From: Coemansia sp. RSA 487 | Taxonomy: Eukaryota; Kickxellomycota; Kickxellomycetes; Kickxellales; Kickxellaceae | Direction: 5' to 3' | Length of the DNA: 48,272 nucleotides | NCBI GenBank assembly: GCA_027577595.1 | Contig: JANBRJ010000118.1 | Span: forward strand, 1 to 48,272 | Shown here: piece by piece, positions 1-9,882 of the stretch | Layout: every line of letters begins with the position of its first letter | How positions within the stretch are numbered: position 1 is the first letter of the stretch | Notes under the pieces: generated by a model | Seen by the model: the letters and a program-made list of their open reading frames with translations, nothing else | Database searches by the model: none | What the model was told of the DNA's origin: nothing | Program-made: the position numbers and the translations under genes

Positions 1-1289
1 CCAATGACACACTGAAAGTCGCGTGCCATTGTTGGGAATGGATGGCAGCCGATTGCCGAGCTGACAAGATGGTATGTAGTATCGAGGTTTGAAACCAGGT
101 CACGCATAGCCTCATTGATGGCATCCTTAAGAGTGCACGATCCCTTTGTTACTGGGACAACTTTGCCGCCAAGCGCACGGATACGGAAGACATTGAGCGA
201 CTGGCGGCGTATGTCCTCGGAACCCATGTAGATAATGCACTCGAGCCCGAGCTTGGCGCAGATTGCCGCTGTAGCCACGCCGTGCTGGCCGGCGCCGGAC
301 TCTGCAATGATGCGCGTCTTTCCAAGACGCTTTGCAATGAGGATTTGGCCAACGACATTGTTGATCTTGTGCGAACCAGTGTGGCATAAATCCTCGCGCT
401 TGAGGTAGATCTTGGCGCCACCGCACTTTTCGGTAAGGCGCTCAGCAAAGTGCAGAGGGCTTGGGCGACCCATGTACGGGTAGAAGCTGTAGAACTCTTC
501 CCAGAACGCTGGATCGTTCTTGCATGCGACGTATGTCTTTTCGAGCTCCAAAACGCACTCGTACAGCGCTTCTGCGACGTACAGCCCACCAAAGATGCCA
601 AACTTATCTGGTAGAAGCGTGCTCTTCTCCATCGTGTCCTCGTCGAGCTTGGGCAGAGGAGCTGCACATGGTGTGTTTTCCTTGGCTTTGGCAGACGCTT
701 CTTCAGCATAGTGGCGGATACACTTGGGCCTCCTACCACGTTCAACATTGCGGAAAACAGACTTGAGATAGCTGCCAATGTCTATAGTAAGTGGCAGGTC
801 GGCGTGTTTGTGGACTCTGCTAAGCAGGCGAGTGAGGGTACTTGCGTCAAGCGACTGGCGGACGCTTGCAATTCCAGAGTGCGTGACAAAGTAAACAAGT
901 GAGCCGGCAGTTTGCACACGACGCCTGAAGAGTCCCTTCGACGTCAATGGGGTAATAAGAGGGATGTAGCTGACATAGCCAGTCTGGGTGTTGTTCTTTG
1001 CCAGAATGGCTTTGCCATGCAGAGGTTTGTGGCTGTTGCTTCGATTGAATCGGACCGGAGCCTGGATACCACGCACACGAGTCTCTGAAACAATGCTCTG
1101 CTTTGCATTAGCATCAGCATCAGCATCAGCATCGGATTTGCTTGCGGGTTTATCCACAAGAGGGTTGGTGAATGGAGCGACAAAGTCGAGCATGTCAACA
1201 CCGCCGCGCTCCAGCACAAGCAAGATGTCGATAATCTGGTTGGTCGATGGATATCCAGCAACAAGCGTCTTGGAAATGTGTTCAGTCAT
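1..1289 (-). CDS. TRP5: Tryptophan synthase (TRP5-type alpha-beta fusion), 5' part, degenerate alpha-domain
   Basis: The gene runs off the left edge; about 430 residues are visible in one uninterrupted frame from ATG 1289. Residues ~225-430 are a beta-subunit (TrpB) domain, which condenses indole with serine using [44 protein letters not shown] (PLP lysine ~308), AESGAGQHG (~329-337), RRQSLNVFR. The N-terminal ~195 residues resemble the fungal alpha-domain ([35 protein letters not shown], then [16 protein letters not shown] and ADLPLTID). They are far shorter than the usual ~260. The middle of the barrel is replaced by an (Asp-Ala)4 low-complexity stretch. The catalytic Glu position reads Asp, the loop-6 Thr is lost and the C-terminal phosphate-binding glycines are missing. 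The beta part also differs from the usual consensus (ESGAGQHG for ETGAGQHG, IGCHP for IGPHP). I infer a beta-only or paralogous enzyme. Confidence 0.9.
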   Translation of the reverse strand, partial: MTEHISKTLVAGYPSTNQIIDILLVLERGGVDMLDFVAPFTNPLVDKPASKSDADADADANAKQSIVSETRVRGIQAPVRFNRSNSHKPLHGKAILAKNNTQTGYVSYIPLITPLTSKGLFRRRVQTAGSLVYFVTHSGIASVRQSLDASTLTRLLSRVHKHADLPLTIDIGSYLKSVFRNVERGRRPKCIRHYAEEASAKAKENTPCAAPLPKLDEDTMEKSTLLPDKFGIFGGLYVAEALYECVLELEKTYVACKNDPAFWEEFYSFYPYMGRPSPLHFAERLTEKCGGAKIYLKREDLCHTGSHKINNVVGQILIAKRLGKTRIIAESGAGQHGVATAAICAKLGLECIIYMGSEDIRRQSLNVFRIRALGGKVVPVTKGSCTLKDAINEAMRDLVSNLDTTYHLVSSAIGCHPFPTMARDFQCVI

Positions 1290-1328
1290 TATTAATATTA
1301 TTATTATTACTTGTACGTATTATTAGTA
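1290..1328. repeat. ATT/TTA-rich microsatellite
   Basis: An irregular ATT trinucleotide run lies directly upstream of the tryptophan synthase start codon. It is probably part of the leader or promoter. Confidence 0.6.
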
Positions 1329-2579
1329 TTCGAAATATGAGCCGGGAAAAAAGGCGATATTATTTGGCGAGGAAAATGCTCCAAATGTTGCGAGCGCTCA
1401 TCTATGTTTATAACTGAATGCGAAATAATAGAGAACCCTCTAGGATGGTAATGCTACAGCGTTGGCTATAACCTCCAAATGCTTCTCTGACGAAATGCTA
1501 AGCAAGTTCTATTATGATTGCCGCTTTGTAATGCTTGGTGAAGAAGAAAGCGGGAATGTCTGATGCTCTGCCAATTTCCGCTGCAACGCTGGAAAGAAGC
1601 TTTTCTACGATTTGCCATTCTTCGCTTTCACTTTCCGTTTGTGTATCAATTAATTTAAAGCTCTGGTCATTGAACGCGTGCTAAAACGGAATGCAACAAA
1701 AATAGCGTCTCCCTTTTAAGAGAAGCCAGCGCCATATGAACAGGACAACTACGCTTGCAACAGAGGAGCAAAAGTAAGAAAAAACTCCTCTCGTTTTAAA
1801 AGCGTCTGTGGCGAGAAGGGGAGATGTTTCCATACGGGTTGCAAGCAGCAGTTCAGTTCCTCTTTGACAAAAGAGTGGAGGACTAAACGCTTTTATTCAT
1901 GCAAAACGGGAATGGCGTCTTGTAGATATTGTCTCCAGCCAATTAAATATGGACCACCACTACAAATGTTGCAAGTCCGAGAGGCAAAAGCATAGCAGAC
2001 GACGGAGATTGCCTCCATGCAGAAAGACGAAAAACCGTGGATGCAAATCCGCTGCTCAATTCTTGTTTCTAGAGACCTATCCTGCAGAATGCACAATATG
2101 TTGATAGCACTCGCACTTTGCACCACAAAAACAAGATAAACACGTGCTTTGTCTTTTGAAAGTGCGCCAGTTTTACACGGTGCACATGCACTGTGACATG
2201 CAAATGGCCTTTGAGGGATAAAACAGTATCACAGGAATGGCCCTCGTTGGCGCCTCCGACTTTCCTTTTCGTTGGCCTTTTGTAAAAATAAACACAGCTT
2301 TGGATCCCTCTGTTGCGTGAGGCTGTTTGTCTTGCCTGTGCACCGAAATACAGCATCAAGGGTCGCGTGCTTACTCGCGTCTGTATGCAAGCATCATCTG
2401 CTGCTGATCGCCATTGTTTGCAATTTTCGATGCACAGCCTATGCAGCACAAAAATACCTTGGTAAGGTAAATTTCGCCACTTGCCTGCATTTGTTGGCAT
2501 CGATTGCTCTGAATGACGATGCTGGTTTGGCTCTGGTTTGTGGAACAGATGCTTGATCCATTTGAACAGCCGTTTCTGC
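1329..2579. other. Intergenic, no supported gene
   Basis: Upstream region of the tryptophan synthase gene. Several overlapping open frames of up to 175 codons exist on both strands around 1890-2600. None has recognisable motifs and they overlap one another, so I treat them as chance. The last ~125 bases before 2704 resemble the leader of the next F-box-like copy and belong to a duplication listed separately. Confidence 0.5.
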
Positions 2580-2703
2580 ACTTGACTGCATCCCATTGCC
2601 TGCGATTACCATTTTGACTGCACAAAATATGCACGCATTTCAGTCTTTGCGCTGGCATTTAATTTCAGTGCTGAACCACATTTTTGCATTTGTCTCTTTA
2701 ATA
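2580..2703 (+). repeat. Duplicated upstream region of F-box-like copy 1
   Basis: This stretch aligns with 4236-4384 upstream of copy 2. Shared landmarks in the same order are TTG(A)CTGCATCCCATT, TTTGCACA(A)GATATGCA-like text and the ATTTC blocks just before the start codon. The tandem duplication therefore included promoter or leader DNA and not only coding sequence. Similarity is partial, which suggests an old event. Confidence 0.55.
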
Positions 2704-4115
2704 ATGCCCACTTTATCAATCTTTCAGCGCCTGCCGTTGCACATCGCGGAATCGATTGCTTACTACTACACTCATCGTTTTGAAATAACATCTGTTGGAG
2801 CCTGGTGTTTTCCTCAGCACGTTTCTTGCACATTGACGTTGCCGTTTTCATCGAACACTACAATGGCACCAAAGAAGCATCGAAACCCAAGGAGCAATGG
2901 TGGATTGTGCAGCGCATAAGAACGTCAATGCCAGAGATTCAGGAAGTGCACATAGTTGATAGTACGGTTAAGGGGTTTACATCCATGCCCGGAGGTACTG
3001 ATGCACAATGGAACGGGAGCAGCCTATTGCCAACCGTCTTTGAGAGGATTACAAAGGTTAATCTGAGTACAAGCTCAATCCATCTGGACAGAGGCCACTT
3101 GCTTATGCAAAACTGCCTAGGGCTTACCGAGCTGAATTTCGACTCTGTAGAAAACATTAACCTTTTCAAACATATTGTCAAAAAGTCCGCGCATACTTTG
3201 GAGTCATTGGCAGTTCAGCTTTATCCACTACAGTCAGCGGGGGTTCTTGTTTATGACTCCGAGGGCCTGCCGATAGTATACCCACACTTGAAGAAGATCG
3301 TCATAAATGGCAGCTACATCTCACCGCTTGACGAAAAAATCCGAGTTGGCGATTCTGTAGCTCCGTTTCCAGTACTGCGTTGCCTTAGTTGGTGGTCAGA
3401 GTACCCATTCGAGGATGATACGTTGTTCAGAGGGAACAGTGACTCATCGGAATATTTAGATATCGTGATCAGTTCAAATCTGGTTGAAATTTTGCAGAAA
3501 CACAAGGTATTTTCCAATGGTAACTACTCGCAACTTCGTTCCGTAATCCTGCGCAAGCGTTTCAGTTTTGGTCTTCAAAATCCTGGTGATGGCTTATATG
3601 CGAAATTAGCTATTAGCATGATCTCGCCCGCAACTCAATATTTGGCAATGCCAATCCCGGGTACGTACCAGCATATTAGTAGCGCTATTCCTACAAGCTC
3701 GTATATGGCTAATATTCGGATTCTGCGCTTGGATACTACCAGGCTCGCTTTAATGGAAACGTTTAATCTCATAAGGCAGCTGCCGAACATGAAGCAACTT
3801 GAGTGTCTTCCAGGAACTATTGATCCAGAATTGGATGCTGGACAGGATGTAGCATTTATAAACAACCTCTACAGCAAATAATACCCGTTAAGCCACCGTC
3901 TCAGATATCGGATATCGAAAAATGTACTCAGCGAATTCGTAAATCCTGTAGCATTGACGTCAATAGCGCTTGCTATTTTGTGCACTGGCTTTATCTCGGC
4001 AAAACTAACAAAGTATGACAGGAATTGTTGTCTGCGCGAAATAAAGGGCGCTATTGACAGTGGAATTTACGACAGGCATATCGAAAAGCTGGAGCGTCTA
4101 TATAACAGGTTGTAG
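2704..4115 (+). pseudogene. F-box-like family gene, copy 1 (broken)
   Basis: The N-terminus reads MPTLSIFQRLPLHIAE, an F-box-like start typical of a large Kickxellales family. The body (2805-3881) has the family landmarks PFPVLRCLSW, FEDDTLFRGNSDSSEYLDI, LQKHKVF and LIRQLPNMKQLE. Compared with copy 2, ~260 bases are missing just after codon ~28. The join shifts the reading frame so that SARFLHIDVAVFI is no longer in frame with the start. A TAA after ...NNLYSK sits where copy 2 reads a His codon. The frame continues past it with YPLSHRLRYR to a family-like end at 4115. These breaks make a full-length product unlikely. The family presumably supplied substrate-recognition subunits of SCF ubiquitin ligases with LRR-like C-termini, which is an inference. 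Confidence 0.7.
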
Positions 4116-4384
4116 ATCCATCTCTAAATATTATTTTATTCAATTGACGCTGTTGTTATTTACAAGTTGCTTCGCCCAGCAGTCTCAGTGACTTGCGCAA
4201 AACACATATCTCACTTATAACAAAGAAATACATTTGATTGCATCCCATTTGTTGCAAATTGGCACTTTTCTGCACAAGATATGCATTCATTTCTAGTGTC
4301 TAACAAGCGCTTAATTTTTTCTTGAATCCGCCAAAATTTTCTTGTTTAGAGCTTCATTCGTAAAATCGTTGTTTATCGCTAAAT

Positions 4385-6135
4385 ATGCCCGCTTTATCCA
4401 CCTTTCAGCGCCTGCCACTGCACATTGCAGAATTGGTTGCTTACTACTTTAGCCCGCTACTTGAATACAATCCAGAGAAGGTATGGCTTGTGCTGTACGA
4501 CATTAGCCATTCGTGGAGAGCGCTAGCCTTGGAGCATTTTCACAAAAAGGCATCAATAGTAGTATCAGCAACAAGCGGGGAGGACAATCTTGAGTTTCCG
4601 TTTATACCAGGCATAATTAAAGCAAATACTGCGCTATTCAGCTGTGTCAGGGAGGTCGATGTTTTTTTCAAAGACGAATGTGAACTTCCAAGCGTGAAGA
4701 AACGTAACGACTTTTCGTCTACTTGGCCTGAAAGCCTGGTGTTTCCATCAGCACGTTTCTTGAGAATCGATATTGCTGGCTTTATCAAACAGTATGAATC
4801 AATAAACAAAACTCCAGGAACCGAAGAGTATGCGTGGATTACAAAAAGCATAAGAACGTCAATGTCAAAGCTTCAAAAGGTTGATATTCACGACAGCGGA
4901 TTACGGGATTATTTGATGCAACCTATATTCGACAGGACAAAATGGAATGCAGATAACCTTTTGTTGGCTATCCTCAAAAATGCGACTAGCCTGAGTTTCA
5001 GCACAAGACCAATTCATCTAGCAGGTGAGGATTCGTTTATGCAAAGCTGCTCAAAGCTTACTCAGCTGGAATTTATTTAATATGAATAAAAGTATATTAT
5101 AAAAACTGAAGAAGGAACCCCCAGCCGAAAAGATCTGTCTAACTGCGATGACATGGCATGCTGTTAAATAGTGGTAAACATACATCCGGTAATTAGATTT
5201 CGTATCACAATTTAGCTGCATGTTCAACGACGACGGCCTTCTCCACCACATTGCCAAGGAATCAGCACAAACACTGGAGTCGCTGAGAGTTTTGCACCAC
5301 TCTTTGCCGACGATAAAGTCGCTTGTTGTTGATGACAAAGGTCAGCCAATCATATATCCCCCGAATGAAGAAGCTCGACTTTGACATTCCTTCTGGCGGA
5401 AGGCTTGAGAAAAAAATTAAAATCGACAAATCCGTTAAACTATTTCCAGCTCTGCGTTGCCTTACGTGGGGGTCAAAGTATGTATTCAATGATGATATAC
5501 TATTTAGAGGAAACGGTAGTACTCTGGAATATCTAGATATAGAATTTGGCACTGACTTGCTTGATATTTGGCAAAAGCACAAAGTGTTTGCCAGTGGTAA
5601 TTATCCACAACTTTGTTCAGTCAAACTACGCAGAGACTACAGCTCTGTTCACAGCGAACCCGACAATACTTTATTTCTCAAATCTGCTGTTGAACTTATC
5701 TCGCCATCGACACAGTTCTTTTCATTGTCAGAGCTCTGCACTTATGAAGAGATCAGCGATGCCATTCGCACGCGCCCTTGTACAGAAAATATCCAGGATT
5801 TGCGCTTGAAATATGCCGAGCTTAATTTACTTGATACGGTTAATCTCATCAAACAGTTGCCGAATTTGACGAGATTTTTATGCTACTTCAAGGATGATGA
5901 GCTTCGGCTGGAGGATGACATCGGACAAGACAGAGATATTGTGGATGATCTTTATTTCAAGCACTATCCGCTGAGTTATCGCTTCAAACACTGGATACCC
6001 CAATATGCTGATGAGGGATTTGAGAAGCCGGTAGCGCTGGTGTCAATGGTTTTTGCTATTGCCAGCAGATCGTATGACAAATACAGGAAGACAATAGAGC
6101 GTCTATATAAAAAGTCGGTAGATTTTTTTACTTAG
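4385..6135 (+). pseudogene. F-box-like family gene, copy 2 (broken in the middle)
   Basis: The ATG at 4385 opens MPALSTFQRLPLHIAELVAYYF with a following SHSWRALALEHF helix, as expected for the F-box-like end. The first part is open to 5080. About 140 bases of unrelated AT-rich sequence with in-frame stops then interrupt it. The family text resumes near 5221 (FNDDGLLHHIAKESAQTLESL). A run of five C near 5370 then shifts the frame. From 5323 the rest is open: FPALRCLTWGSKYVFNDDILFRGNG, LEYLDI, LIKQLPNLTRF, and HYPLSYRFKHW at the C-terminal end. The ~140 bases are hard to read as an intron because the stop lies before any plausible donor. The single-base shift sits in a homopolymer and could be a sequencing error. 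It is a better-preserved tandem duplicate of copy 1. Confidence 0.65.
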
Positions 6136-7000
6136 CATTAACATTGTTATTTTTAAAATAAGCTACTTTTTTCAGATTTATCATCCAGCACAGCAGGTGG
6201 GAAATTTCAGATTTATCTGGCTAATTTATCTTCAAATTAGTAATATCGCTACTTTGGTCAGTTTGCTACAAAGCGAGTAATAGAAAGCAGTCTGTGACTT
6301 TTGAAACACGGGCAGCAATTTTAATCCGCCTTTTCCAACTAAATTGCTCGGTAATATTACAATTTAGCCATGTCTTCATGCAAAATATTAATTGGCTGTA
6401 ACTTTTACAGGAGAGCTATGACACACGCATGCATTTCTTGCTTATATTAATCGCATGCGTGTGGTTTTTCCCAGCCAGTGATGGTGCAATTTCATATTCT
6501 GCTTGCACACTCCAAGTTTCCGTCACATTTTGTGTCTGCCGTAAAAATAAATGATCCAGCCGTGTATTTGTTTTTTTCCCAAAAAAAACAATGGCTAACC
6601 ATGCAATATTTTAGCATCTGAATTTTACAAACACAGGTCGCATGATTCGGATGGAAACTCCAACGAGACAAAGTAAGCACTTGGACACGATCTGGATAAC
6701 TCTTGTCTAGCATTTTATCCGAGAACGCGTATTCATTTTGAATAGGCGTGGTGATGTGTATTCTTTTTATTCGGATCCAATCAATAAATCAACACTGCAC
6801 TTTTTAAAATAACGTAAGCTAGTGAATGCTTTACATGGCTGTAGTCATCATGCTTCTAAAGTCACAATCAATTCACCAATTACTTTACAATCTCAAGAAT
6901 TTTCAATAATGTCATTGCTGTTACTATAAGGTTGAGAATCTGAATATTGCTCAAATTCATATTTCACTAATCATGTCAAATGTGAGACCGTAGGGAATCC
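6136..7000. other. AT-rich intergenic stretch
   Basis: I see no gene. The only structure noticed is an inverted repeat at 6422-6463, listed separately. A short open frame at 6492-6713 (minus) has no recognisable content. Confidence 0.5.
6422..6463. repeat. 11-bp perfect inverted repeat with 20-base loop
   Basis: The arms CACACGCATGC (6422-6432) and GCATGCGTGTG (6453-6463) pair perfectly. They could form a hairpin in RNA or be two facing protein-binding sites downstream of F-box-like copy 2. No T-run follows directly, and the role is unknown. Confidence 0.5.
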
Positions 7001-7930
7001 TGTATCTGCGTAAAAAATGATCCGACCATCTGAGTAATCAGAGAGACAGAGAAGCCTTAAAAACAACTCTAGTCTCTGTGGCACCATATTGAGATAATAT
7101 CTAGGATTACACAACTAAATCTGGCCCAGCTGCAAAAACGTGCCATCAACAAACACATTATTTCTTTGTATTATGCCATCAAGGATGGTACCAACTTCAA
7201 TGTCTAAATATTCGGAAGTATCTTTATTTCCTCAAACTAGTGCATTGTCATTGAATATGTATTTTCATGACTATCTATAATATTTCAACATTGGAAACGG
7301 GCCTATTAGCTTGCCTGCTTTAATATTTTTCCAACTTGGAATTCAATACGGTATAAAAATTAAATCTTTGAAGCCTAAGATAAACAAGCGGTTTACCTTT
7401 ATGGTCAAAAACAAGCAACACTGCATCCTGCAAATATGGATCGTAGACATTAAGCGACTCCAATGTACGTGCAGACTTTCTAACAACAAACTGTAAGTGG
7501 TCGCTTTTGTATTTACAGTATAACTTCGGATTGGCTAATTGTGTACCATTTTATTTAATCAAATAGTTGCTGACAAAACAAACACAATTAAACCCGATTT
7601 TGAGTGCTGTCGTCTTACCAAAACCTGCCGATAATAAATTATCTGCGACCTACTCCTCATCGCCGGAGCTACCATCGATATACGTAAGTGCTTTCTCATC
7701 GACAAGTACTTGCTAACTTTTTGGCAACAACGACTGAGTGTGCTACGTAACCCAATAGAAAAATCCTTCTTAATTGCACTATTCTCGTTGGTTGTTCGAA
7801 AAATTATTGAGTTGTATCTGATAACTTTGAGATGTTTGTAGTTTTGATATCAAGTCATCTGACATAGCTATAGCATGTGATTTTCAAGTTCTCGTCATCC
7901 CATTCCATCCTTTATCGATATTTTGATGAT
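7000..7930 (-). pseudogene. F-box-like family relic, copy 3 (inverted, heavily decayed)
   Basis: Reading the minus strand gives recognisable family text. TQLANPKLYCKY...VVRKSARTLESLNVYDP lies around 7400-7545. VFDHKGKPLVYLRLQRF follows (compare VYDSEGLPIVYPHLKKI in copy 1). Then come FNDNALV, a stop, and GNKDTSEYLDIEVGTI around 7170-7255 (compare FNDDILFRGNGSTLEYLDIEFGT in copy 2). Weak matches extend up to ~7930 (EWDDENL against KWNADNL). Several stops and shifts separate the pieces, so this is an old dead copy. It is oriented opposite to copies 1 and 2 and so is not a simple third tandem unit. Confidence 0.6.
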
Positions 7931-9434
7931 AATCTCGCTGCAAAAGTTCTTGAGATAGCACTCGTCATGAGTAACTAATTCCATACAACACGGTCCATGT
8001 GGCTACTGCATCACCACTTTTGCCTGGTTCAAAACGTTCATCTGAAAAGAATTTACAAAAGCAGCAGTAAGAAATTGCTTCAAAGATATGTAACAGAAGA
8101 AATTGAAAAGTAAATTGAACGGACTTTATCTAAAAACAGAAACAAAAACAAATTCATCAAAAAAGGAACTAAGGTAGGGCTAGTTATCTTATTTTTAATA
8201 CGTGTGGCATTGCGATTCCCCTTACATTTTCGAAAACGGGACGCAGTCAAGTAGAAATTCGTGCAATCTTGCGAATAAAATTTGTAAACATTTAAGTAGA
8301 TTACTTTTTTTAATTCAAAACAGCAGATACAACTATTACACAGTTTTATATGTCAAATTCCTTGCCGATAAAGTTATAACCAAGCCGGTGGCAAAGTGTC
8401 ACAAGGACTACAAATGACATGCCAGAGTTCACCAAGCTAGCAGTGGCTAAAAAGAAAGCACAAGAAGACATTCTTAATCCTTGAGTTCCTATACAGTATT
8501 CTGGTTGTTGAATTGATATCCGCAAGCATTGTCTATTGTAGGGAGCGCACGAAATAATTTCAAATGGATTTCTCTCTCACTTCCTGCAGTCGACAGTTCT
8601 CTAGCGTTGCATTGCTTTTATGTATATATTGCAAATTTTGGCATTAAACTATGCCAAAGGATTGGCTTCTATTTCTACAGCATTGATTTGATATAACTTA
8701 CCTCTTTTTGGGACAATCCTACGCAATAGGAAATTTAGCACTAAAACAGGTGCTAATTTGTTGGGGTTTCTGTCATGCCAGTTGAGTATCTATCACAGGA
8801 ATATGATATCATATTCTTGATAAGTGATTCCTGAACGTTGTTATGATCCTTGGTGGCGTACGGCTATAAAATAGCCTAACACTCATACCATTTCCTCATG
8901 TCATCCTTAGTTTCTGTCTTAAATATATATTATACTCCTATGTGACAGTCCTAGTGTCTATAGTACAACAGTTTCACAGCTAGAAAATTTGTAATTGTGG
9001 TGGTTGTCCATTGCATAATTTATTGACGGAAGTGGAAATGTTGCTGCCAGAAACACCATTTCCTTTTTTCATTGAACATACTCTGTAACAAGTTGCAGAA
9101 GCTTTATTTTGTCGTGCAGAGACTTTGTCTCTTTCGGGTGTCTTCAAGTTATCTTTTGACAACATTGTTGCTTCGGTGTGGCCAGTTTTTATAAAAAAAT
9201 ACCAGCTTTTGGGGCAATATTTTTAATGCGTTTTGCTCAGCAGACAACCCTTCTCATGCTTCATTTGTAAACAAGTCCTTGCGGAATTGTATTGCCACAA
9301 GATAGGACATTACTGATGTTTATAGCAATTGTGTTTGCTCCATCCCCAATGGCCGTAGATCTACATCAGAACAAGCGGAGCTCATTGCACAAAGCCAAAC
9401 ATTGTACTATCAAACAAGTGAAGGCAAGCTTACT
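7931..9434. other. AT-rich intergenic stretch
   Basis: No gene can be supported. Short open frames at 8202-8417 (plus) and 8980-9165 (minus) carry no recognised motif. A perfect 18-bp palindrome, GAATATGATATCATATTC, lies at 8799-8816. This may be decayed transposon or duplicated-gene DNA. Confidence 0.45.
8799..8816. repeat. Perfect 18-bp palindrome
   Basis: GAATATGATATCATATTC reads identically on both strands. It is AT-rich, so chance is possible. No gene lies close by. Confidence 0.5.
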
Positions 9435-9882
9435 TGCCACGCTAGTGTGTTGTTGTATGCAAGACTGACCTATTGTCGTGGGTTTACACAACCACTAAAT
9501 TTTAATAGTGCAATGGTGCATTATACGTAACAGCTCTCTGTTACATACAAGGGCAATATTTCTCGTGGTTATTGCCTTTGACGAAAAGGCATGAATTTTC
9601 ATTATTATTCTTCTTTTTTCTTTTATCTAGTTTGGAAGAAGAAAGAAAACATCTATAAAATAACACAAAGTAATTATTCGATATCTTCTTGTTGCTCAGA
9701 CTAGATATAAGAAGAAAAATCCTTGCCTTCCCCCCAAAGGCAATGACCCCCGGGAGACGCTGCTCTTATATGTAACAGGGAGCCGTTACATGTAGTGGAC
9801 TATTTCATTGTTAGCGCTTAGTGGCTGTGCAAACCCATTGTCATGGGTTTGCCTTGCATACGACACTCACACTAGCGTGACA
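9435..9882. mobile_element. MITE-like non-autonomous DNA element with long terminal inverted repeats
   Basis: The left end reads TGCCACGCTAGTGTG and continues GTTGTATGCAAG. The right end, reverse-complemented, reads TGTCACGCTAGTGTG and continues GTCGTATGCAAG. Similarity between the arms continues inward for about 180 bases with mismatches: GGGTTTRCACARCCACTAA, GTAACRGCTCYCTGTTACAT and ATTGCCTTTG occur on both sides. The two arms thus make up most of the ~448 bp element. It has no coding capacity. ACT flanks both ends and may be a 3-bp target-site duplication, though three bases can match by chance. The same terminal sequence recurs three times at the right edge of the window, so this is a repeat family. 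Confidence 0.75.

Noticed and set aside
149-778. Minus-strand 209-codon frame near the left edge
   Set aside because: It overlaps the tryptophan synthase gene in another frame; the true frame carries the conserved TrpB motifs.
2069-2596. Minus-strand 175-codon frame
   Set aside because: No recognised motif, several overlapping frames on the other strand, and it runs into the duplicated leader of the F-box-like gene.
5079-5220. Reading the interruption in F-box-like copy 2 as an ordinary intron
   Set aside because: An in-frame TAA lies upstream of the only GT donor candidate near the break, so splicing there would not restore the frame.
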